Made by a program: the position numbers and the translations under genes. From contig JAQZBP010000001.1 in assembly GCA_029237815.1 (NCBI GenBank), forward strand, positions 368,798-432,797: a DNA stretch of 64,000 nucleotides, given 5' to 3'. The notes under the pieces were generated by a model. That model made no database searches. It was not told where the DNA came from and saw only the letters and a program-made list of their open reading frames with translations. Shown here piece after piece: positions 58,093 through 64,000 of this stretch; the first letter of the stretch is position 1, and each line of letters opens with the position of its first letter. This stretch comes from Moraxellaceae bacterium (GTDB lineage: Bacteria > Pseudomonadota > Gammaproteobacteria > Pseudomonadales > Moraxellaceae).

Positions 58093-58505
58093 CACATCAC
58101 CGTCCGAGTCACGATTACGGTTTTCAGCGGCAGCTTGGCTGCGCCGAGGGCGAAGGCTTCACGAGCAAGCTCTTCCGGAACACCCTCGATTTCATAAAGA
58201 ATCTTGCCGGGCTGGATCTCAGCGACCCAGTACTCGACATTACCCTTGCCGTTACCCATACGAACTTCGAGGGGCTTCTCCGTAATGGGCTTGTCGGGAA
58301 ACACACGGATCCAGATCTTGCCGCCACGCTTCACTCTACGAGTGATGGCGCGGCGAGCCGCTTCGATCTGGCGAGCCGTCAGGCGGCCGCGCTCGGTAGA
58401 CTTGAGCGCGATGCTGCCGAAAGCCACGGTGCTACCACGCAGGGCCAGACCACGGTTACGGCCCTTGTGGACCTTGCGGAATTTGGTGCGCTTAGGCTGA
58501 AGCAT
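58092..58505 (-). CDS. rplP: 50S ribosomal protein L16
   Basis: Large-subunit protein near the A site. The product has 137 residues. [18 protein letters not shown] and the [35 protein letters not shown] region (landmarks) are diagnostic. In many gammaproteobacteria the arginine in this region is hydroxylated. It follows rpsC by 3 nt. Confidence 0.98.
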   Translation of the reverse strand: MLQPKRTKFRKVHKGRNRGLALRGSTVAFGSIALKSTERGRLTARQIEAARRAITRRVKRGGKIWIRVFPDKPITEKPLEVRMGNGKGNVEYWVAEIQPGKILYEIEGVPEELAREAFALGAAKLPLKTVIVTRTVM

Positions 58506-58508
58506 CTC

Positions 58509-59231
58509 TTAACCCCTCGCTTCCTGGCTCTTGCCGCCGCGCTTGCGGGCCGGCTTGGCCGAGGGCTCGTCCGCCGGAGCCGGAGCATTGACCTGCTCCA
58601 TGCCACCGATGATTTCGCCCTTGAAAATCCAGACCTTCACGCCGATGCAACCATAGGTGGTTTCAGCACGCATGATGGAATAGTCGATGTCGGCACGCAG
58701 GGTATGCAGTGGCACACGGCCTTCGCGATACCATTCAGTACGCGCGATTTCAGCGCCGCCCAAACGGCCGGACACTTCCACCTTGATACCCTTGGCGCCG
58801 GCACGCATCGTGTTCTGAACGGCACGCTTCATGGCGCGACGGAACATCACACGACGCTCCAGCTGCGAAGCAATGCCCTCAGCAACAAGACGCGCATCGA
58901 GATCCGGCTTGCGGATTTCATCGATGTTGATCTGCACCGGCGTCTTCATCAGCTTCGCAATCTCCTTACGGAGACGCTCGACATCTTCCCCTTTCTTGCC
59001 GATCACGATTCCAGGGCGAGCCGTGGAAATCGTGATCCGGGCATTCTCGGACGGACGCTCAATCAGAATGCGGCTTACCGATGCATTCTTCAGCTTGCTA
59101 TAAAGGTGATCGCGCACCTTGAGATCGGTGATCAGGAAATCCGCGTAATTCTTCGGGCTGGCGTACCAGTTCGAATTATGCTTCTTGACGATGCCAAGGC
59201 GGATACCGACCGGATGAACTTTCTGACCCAT
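58509..59231 (-). CDS. rpsC: 30S ribosomal protein S3
   Basis: Small-subunit protein at the mRNA entry tunnel with helicase activity. The product has 240 residues. [20 protein letters not shown], the KH domain [20 protein letters not shown] near 67 and the C-terminal [27 protein letters not shown] basic tail (from about 212) identify it. Confidence 0.98.
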   Translation of the reverse strand: MGQKVHPVGIRLGIVKKHNSNWYASPKNYADFLITDLKVRDHLYSKLKNASVSRILIERPSENARITISTARPGIVIGKKGEDVERLRKEIAKLMKTPVQINIDEIRKPDLDARLVAEGIASQLERRVMFRRAMKRAVQNTMRAGAKGIKVEVSGRLGGAEIARTEWYREGRVPLHTLRADIDYSIMRAETTYGCIGVKVWIFKGEIIGGMEQVNAPAPADEPSAKPARKRGGKSQEARG

Positions 59232-59242
59232 TTCTTACGGCC

Positions 59243-59578
59243 TCACTTCTTTTCCGATACTTTAACGGTGATGTGGCAGGTACGCTTGGTGATGCGATCT
59301 GCGCGGCCCTTGGCACGCGGCATGATGCGCTTCAGCGAAGTGCCCTCATCGACGTAGATAGTGGAGACCTTTAGTTCATCCACGTCGGCGCCCTGGTTAT
59401 GCTCTGCGTTGGCAATAGCCGACTCGAGCACCTTCTTGACGAAGTGCGCCGCCTTCTTGTTGCTGAACGCCAGAGTGTTCAGCGCCTTGTCCACGGCAAG
59501 ACCACGGACCTGGTCAGCCACCAGGCGAACCTTCTGGGCCGAGATCGGCGCGCCGCGCAGTTTAGCGAAAGCTTCCAT
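59243..59578 (-). CDS. rplV: 50S ribosomal protein L22
   Basis: Its long hairpin lines the exit tunnel near the macrolide site. The product has 111 residues. [20 protein letters not shown] near residue 7 and [22 protein letters not shown] near 85 are diagnostic. The ATG at 59578 is preferred over a GTG one codon upstream. Confidence 0.98.
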   Translation of the reverse strand: MEAFAKLRGAPISAQKVRLVADQVRGLAVDKALNTLAFSNKKAAHFVKKVLESAIANAEHNQGADVDELKVSTIYVDEGTSLKRIMPRAKGRADRITKRTCHITVKVSEKK

Positions 59579-59588
59579 CACTCACCCC

Positions 59589-59864
59589 TTACTTCTTGGC
59601 CTTCTTGTCGACGCCGTGCCCGCGATACGTACGGGTCGGCGCAAACTCGCCCAGCTTGTGGCCCACCATATGCTCGGACACGAAGACCGGTACATGCTGT
59701 TTGCCGTTATGCACGGCAATGGTCAAACCAACCATTTCCGGCAGAATCATGGAACGACGCGACCAAGTCTTGATCGGCTTCTTCGAGTTGGCAGAGACCG
59801 CCGTTTCCACCTTGGCCCACAGGTGGCTGTCAACGAACGGGCCTTTCTTCAGAGAACGAGGCAC
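59589..59864 (-). CDS. rpsS: 30S ribosomal protein S19
   Basis: Small-subunit head protein. The product has 91 residues. [43 protein letters not shown] and [16 protein letters not shown] are diagnostic. The only good start is GTG at 59864, with GAGGGAG upstream, a rarer start codon in this cluster. Confidence 0.98.
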   Translation of the reverse strand: MPRSLKKGPFVDSHLWAKVETAVSANSKKPIKTWSRRSMILPEMVGLTIAVHNGKQHVPVFVSEHMVGHKLGEFAPTRTYRGHGVDKKAKK

Positions 59865-59884
59865 TTTTAATCTCCCTCAACCCA

Positions 59885-60709
59885 TTACTTCACGCGACGA
59901 TCGCGCACGATCATATTCGTCGTACGCTTATTGCTGCGGGTCTTGTAACCCTTAGACGGCGTACCCCAGGGCGAAACCGGATGGCAGCCCTTGTTGCGGC
60001 CTTCGCCACCACCCATCGGATGGTCGACCGGGTTCATGGCCATGCCACGAACCGTCGGGCGAATGCCGCGCCAGCGCTTGGCGCCGGCCTTGCCGAAGCT
60101 GCGCAGGTTGTTTTCGGCGTTGGACACCTCACCGAACGTTGCACGGCAGTCAACGTGAATCTTGCGCATTTCACCAGAGCGCAAGCGCACGATGGCATAG
60201 CCACCGTCACGGCCAAGCAACTGCACGGAAGCGCCAGCAGAACGTGCAACCTGAGCACCCTTGCCAGGCTTCAGCTCAAGGCAGCACAGCGTCGAACCAA
60301 GAGGCATGTTTCGAAGGGGCAGCACGTTGCCGTTCTTGATCGGAGCGTCGTCACCGGACTGCACGACGTCACCGACGTTCATATTCTTCAGTGCGATCAC
60401 ATAACGACGCTCACCATCCGCATACTTCAGCAGCGCGATATGCGCCGTGCGGTTCGGATCGTATTCCAGACGCTCAACGACGGCAGGGACGCCATCCTTG
60501 TTACGCTTGAAGTCGATCAGGCGATAAAGTTGCTTGTGACCGCCACCCACATGGCGAGTGGTGATGTGACCGTTGTTGTTACGGCCACCGGTCTTCTTCT
60601 TGGACTCAACCAGCGCTGCATGGGGACGCCCCTTGTGCAGGTGCGGGTGGACGACCTTTTCGACAAAACGGCGACCCGGGGAGGTCGGTTTGCACTTCAC
60701 GATAGGCAT
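59885..60709 (-). CDS. rplB: 50S ribosomal protein L2
   Basis: Core large-subunit protein at the peptidyl-transferase region and subunit interface. The product has 274 residues. [38 protein letters not shown] and the catalytic-region histidine in [20 protein letters not shown] are diagnostic. It follows rplW by 17 nt. Confidence 0.98.
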   Translation of the reverse strand: MPIVKCKPTSPGRRFVEKVVHPHLHKGRPHAALVESKKKTGGRNNNGHITTRHVGGGHKQLYRLIDFKRNKDGVPAVVERLEYDPNRTAHIALLKYADGERRYVIALKNMNVGDVVQSGDDAPIKNGNVLPLRNMPLGSTLCCLELKPGKGAQVARSAGASVQLLGRDGGYAIVRLRSGEMRKIHVDCRATFGEVSNAENNLRSFGKAGAKRWRGIRPTVRGMAMNPVDHPMGGGEGRNKGCHPVSPWGTPSKGYKTRSNKRTTNMIVRDRRVK

Positions 60710-60726
60710 AGCTTCTCTCCCAACCC

Positions 60727-61026
60727 TTACTCAGCCGCGCCCGAGAAGTCCAGGTCAAACCCTTCCTTCAGGGCGACGTAGGCCTTCTTGATGTCGGAAC
60801 GACGGCCAAGGCTGCGACCAAACCGCTTGTTCTTGCCCTTCAGCACCGTGGTGTTCACGGAGGCAACCTGGACATTAAAAAGCTTCTCGACCGCCTTCTT
60901 GATTTCGAGCTTGTTGGCATCCGGACGGACACGGAACACGAATTGGCGATGCTTTTCCGCCACAATCGTGGCCTTCTCGGAAATGTGCGGTCCGAGCAGG
61001 ACCTGATAAATGCGTTCCTGATTCAT
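60727..61026 (-). CDS. rplW: 50S ribosomal protein L23
   Basis: Docking site for trigger factor and SRP at the tunnel exit. The product has 99 residues. [26 protein letters not shown] near residue 8 and [28 protein letters not shown] (landmarks) are diagnostic. Its ATG overlaps the rplD stop by 4 nt. Confidence 0.98.
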   Translation of the reverse strand: MNQERIYQVLLGPHISEKATIVAEKHRQFVFRVRPDANKLEIKKAVEKLFNVQVASVNTTVLKGKNKRFGRSLGRRSDIKKAYVALKEGFDLDFSGAAE

Positions 61027-61625
61027 CCCAGTTCCACCTCAAGCTTCTTGGCAGCCGGCACGGACATGATCACCTTGTCAAAGCCAATGAGGCTGACAGG
61101 ATCAATGGCCGCAGTATCAATCACATCGACGTGTGGCAGGTTGCGAGCTGCCAGGTAAAGATTCTCATCAACAGCCTCTGTCACGATGAGGACATTACTA
61201 ACACCCAGACTGTTGAGCTTGCTAAGAAGCTCCTTGGTCTTGGGGGCCGGCACGGAAATCTCATCAACGAGCATAAGGCGATCTTGGCGAACCAGCTCAG
61301 CCAGGATGCACTGCATCGCACCGCGGTACATCTTGCGGTTCACCTTCTGGTCCCAGTTCTGCGGCTGCCCGGCATGGGCCTTGCCACCACCACGCCAGAT
61401 CGGGCTGCGGATGGAGCCGGCACGAGCACGACCAGTGCCCTTCTGCTTCCAGGGCTTCTTGCCACCACCGCTCACTTCAGCGCGGGTCTTCTGAGCCTTG
61501 GTGCCCTGCCGCGAACCCGCCAGGTAAGCGGTCACGACCTGATGCACCAGCGCCTCATTGAATTCCTTGCCGAAGGCAACTTCGGACAGCTCTACGGCTG
61601 CACCGGAAACGGTCTTCAGATTCAC
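61023..61625 (-). CDS. rplD: 50S ribosomal protein L4
   Basis: Lines the exit tunnel and, in gammaproteobacteria, shuts off its own S10 operon by binding the leader. The product has 200 residues (E. coli 201). [29 protein letters not shown] near 43 and [21 protein letters not shown] near 78 are diagnostic (landmarks). Translation starts at GTG 61625, with GAGGGGGAT upstream. Confidence 0.97.
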   Translation of the reverse strand: MNLKTVSGAAVELSEVAFGKEFNEALVHQVVTAYLAGSRQGTKAQKTRAEVSGGGKKPWKQKGTGRARAGSIRSPIWRGGGKAHAGQPQNWDQKVNRKMYRGAMQCILAELVRQDRLMLVDEISVPAPKTKELLSKLNSLGVSNVLIVTEAVDENLYLAARNLPHVDVIDTAAIDPVSLIGFDKVIMSVPAAKKLEVELG

Positions 61626-61637
61626 GCTCTATCCCCC

Positions 61638-62276
61638 TCAGGCCTTCACGGACGGACGCACGATGACGTCGTTGCCGGTAGCGCCAGGAATCGCACCCTT
61701 AACCAGCAGTACGCCACGCTCGGCATCCACGGAGATCACTTCCAGGCCCTGGACGGTGACACGCTCGTCGCCCATGTGGCCCGCCATTTTCTTGCCCTTG
61801 AACACTTTGCCCGGGCTTTGGTTCTGGCCCGTGGAGCCATGCACACGATGCGACACAGAGTTACCGTGGGTCGCATCCTGGGTACGGAAGTTCCAGCGCT
61901 TGACGCCACCCTGGAAACCCTTGCCCTTTGATGTGCCGGTAACATCCACCTCCTGACCAACAGCGAATGTATCCACGCCGATGGCGCCACCAACAGCCAG
62001 TGCAGCAGCCTCATCACCGTTCACACGGAATTCCCACACACCACGACCTGCCGCCACGCTCGCCTTGGCGAAGTGACCAGCCATGGCCTTGGTAACGCGC
62101 GAAGCGCGGCGCTCACCCGTGGTCACCTGAACAGCCTGGTAGCCATCAGTATCCACAGACTTGATCTGAGTGATTCGGTTCGGATCGACCTCAATGACAG
62201 TCACCGGCACGGACACTCCCGCCTCGGTGAACACACGGGTCATGCCGCACTTGCGGCCGACTAATCCAATAGCCAT
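61638..62276 (-). CDS. rplC: 50S ribosomal protein L3
   Basis: Large-subunit protein reaching the peptidyl-transferase centre. The product has 212 residues. [18 protein letters not shown] at the N-terminus, [34 protein letters not shown] near 130 (landmarks) identify it. The ATG at 62276 was taken over a TTG two codons upstream. Confidence 0.98.
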   Translation of the reverse strand: MAIGLVGRKCGMTRVFTEAGVSVPVTVIEVDPNRITQIKSVDTDGYQAVQVTTGERRASRVTKAMAGHFAKASVAAGRGVWEFRVNGDEAAALAVGGAIGVDTFAVGQEVDVTGTSKGKGFQGGVKRWNFRTQDATHGNSVSHRVHGSTGQNQSPGKVFKGKKMAGHMGDERVTVQGLEVISVDAERGVLLVKGAIPGATGNDVIVRPSVKA

Positions 62277-62326
62277 CTTCAAACCTCTTTGTTCAATTTC
62301 TTAAGAGGAAACCTGTCAGATGCCGA

Positions 62327-62638
62327 TCAGCCGAGGCTGATCTGCACATCCACGCCAGCTGCGAGATCCAGCTTCATCAGAGCATCCACCGTCTTGTCCG
62401 TCGGCTGCACGATGTCGACCAGACGCTTGTGGGTACGAATTTCGTACTGGTCACGAGCATCCTTGTTGACGTGCGGCGAGGTCAGCACATTGAATCGCTC
62501 GATGCGGGTCGGCATCGGGATTGGACCCAGGACCTGGGCACCGGTACGCTTGGCGGTCTCGACGATCTCGACAGCAGACTGATCGATCAGGCGATGATCG
62601 AAGGCCTTCAGGCGGATGCGGATTCTCTGGTTAGCCAT
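62327..62638 (-). CDS. rpsJ: 30S ribosomal protein S10
   Basis: Small-subunit head protein, also NusE in transcription antitermination. The product has 103 residues. [35 protein letters not shown] and [28 protein letters not shown] (landmarks) are diagnostic. The ATG at 62638 has TTTTTGGAG upstream; longer frames lack similarity. Confidence 0.98.
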   Translation of the reverse strand: MANQRIRIRLKAFDHRLIDQSAVEIVETAKRTGAQVLGPIPMPTRIERFNVLTSPHVNKDARDQYEIRTHKRLVDIVQPTDKTVDALMKLDLAAGVDVQISLG

Positions 62639-62707
62639 GCCAGCAACTCCAAAAATTAACGATGCAAAACCCTCCCACCCCACTTATTTCCTGGGAAGGA
62701 AGGCTTC

Positions 62708-62736
62708 AAAAAACCGGTCCGGGATCGATGCCCCGG
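62708..62736 (-). promoter_or_regulatory. Attenuator-like hairpin in the S10 leader
   Basis: The leader carries a GC-rich hairpin (CCGGG / CCCGG, 62719-62736) followed by ACCGG and six U (62708-62713). In E. coli L4 stimulates termination in a U run of this leader; the position here suits the same role. The fold is inferred, not tested. Confidence 0.5.
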
Positions 62737-62783
62737 CTGTCACACACCCACCAAAGCGGCATATGCCTTGCTGGAGGGGGCGC

Positions 62784-62812
62784 AATATACCGCTATTTCA
62801 CCCCCGCGGCAA
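62784..62812 (-). promoter_or_regulatory. S10 operon promoter
   Basis: On the minus strand TTGCCG (62807-62812) and TATATT (62784-62789) are separated by exactly 17 bp, close to the sigma-70 consensus. Transcription should start near 62777, giving a leader of about 140 nt before rpsJ. Confidence 0.7.
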
Positions 62813-62816
62813 GGGG

Positions 62817-62853
62817 AAAAAGAGTCCCGGCGAATTGCCCGGGACTCTTTTTT
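62817..62853 (-). terminator. Terminator downstream of tuf
   Basis: A 14-bp stem AAAAAGAGTCCCGG / CCGGGACTCTTTTT (62817-62830 with 62839-62852) follows the original tuf stop by a few bases on the minus strand. Confidence 0.92.
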
Positions 62854-62863
62854 AATCAGGACA

Positions 62864-64000
<1,137 letters not shown>

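Overview
The window looks like a chromosomal segment of a GC-rich gammaproteobacterium. The evidence is the complete S10-spc-alpha ribosomal gene string with the usual gammaproteobacterial order, the run ssb - MFS transporter - uvrA leading into rplQ as in Pseudomonas, an Mpl murein-recycling ligase, type II secretion genes and an H-NS-family protein. The exact order or genus cannot be fixed by reading; a Nevskiales/Xanthomonadales-type relative is my guess. I saw no prophage, insertion sequence, CRISPR array, tRNA or rRNA gene.

Layout. 1-9.6 kb: pyrophosphatase (partial), a MAPEG protein, cysteine synthase, a Kef-type antiporter, a DUF805 protein, ornithine decarboxylase with a structured leader, a methyltransferase and PhoH. 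9.3-19.2 kb: PpnP, a lipocalin, two convergent TerC proteins, HtpX coupled to a hibernation-factor-like protein, a shortened NhaR-type regulator, Mpl, small membrane proteins and purEK. 19.2-30 kb: a predicted beta-barrel protein, a LysR/pirin/RutE-like/DoxX stress cluster, a YeaD epimerase, an ABC1/UbiB kinase, an MscS channel fused to a cyclic-nucleotide-binding domain, and a TPR glycosyltransferase. 30-39 kb: gspN-gspC-gspD followed by a double-FHA membrane protein, a DUF481 outer-membrane protein, an H-NS protein, a YfeH-like transporter and fumC.

39-49 kb: ssb, a YajR-like transporter and uvrA, then an accessory island where Pseudomonas carries bfrA and katA. The island holds a Gly/Ser-rich lipoprotein, a SpoU/TrmH methyltransferase, and an apparent three-gene minus-strand operon. 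That operon encodes a cysteine-rich zinc-ribbon protein with a degenerate GGDEF domain, a processive family-2 glycosyltransferase and a 66-residue membrane protein. The island has visibly lower GC content than its left neighbours and is the best candidate here for an undescribed system, probably a regulated exopolysaccharide synthase.

49-64 kb: one minus-strand series from tuf and rpsJ down to rpoA and rplQ. It contains a good S10 promoter with an attenuator-like leader hairpin, and a hairpin ahead of the alpha-operon genes. Two genes appear damaged by deletions: tuf lost about 53 nt near its 3' end and is frameshifted, and the nhaR-like gene lost about 48 codons in frame from its effector domain. 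Either may be real or an assembly error.
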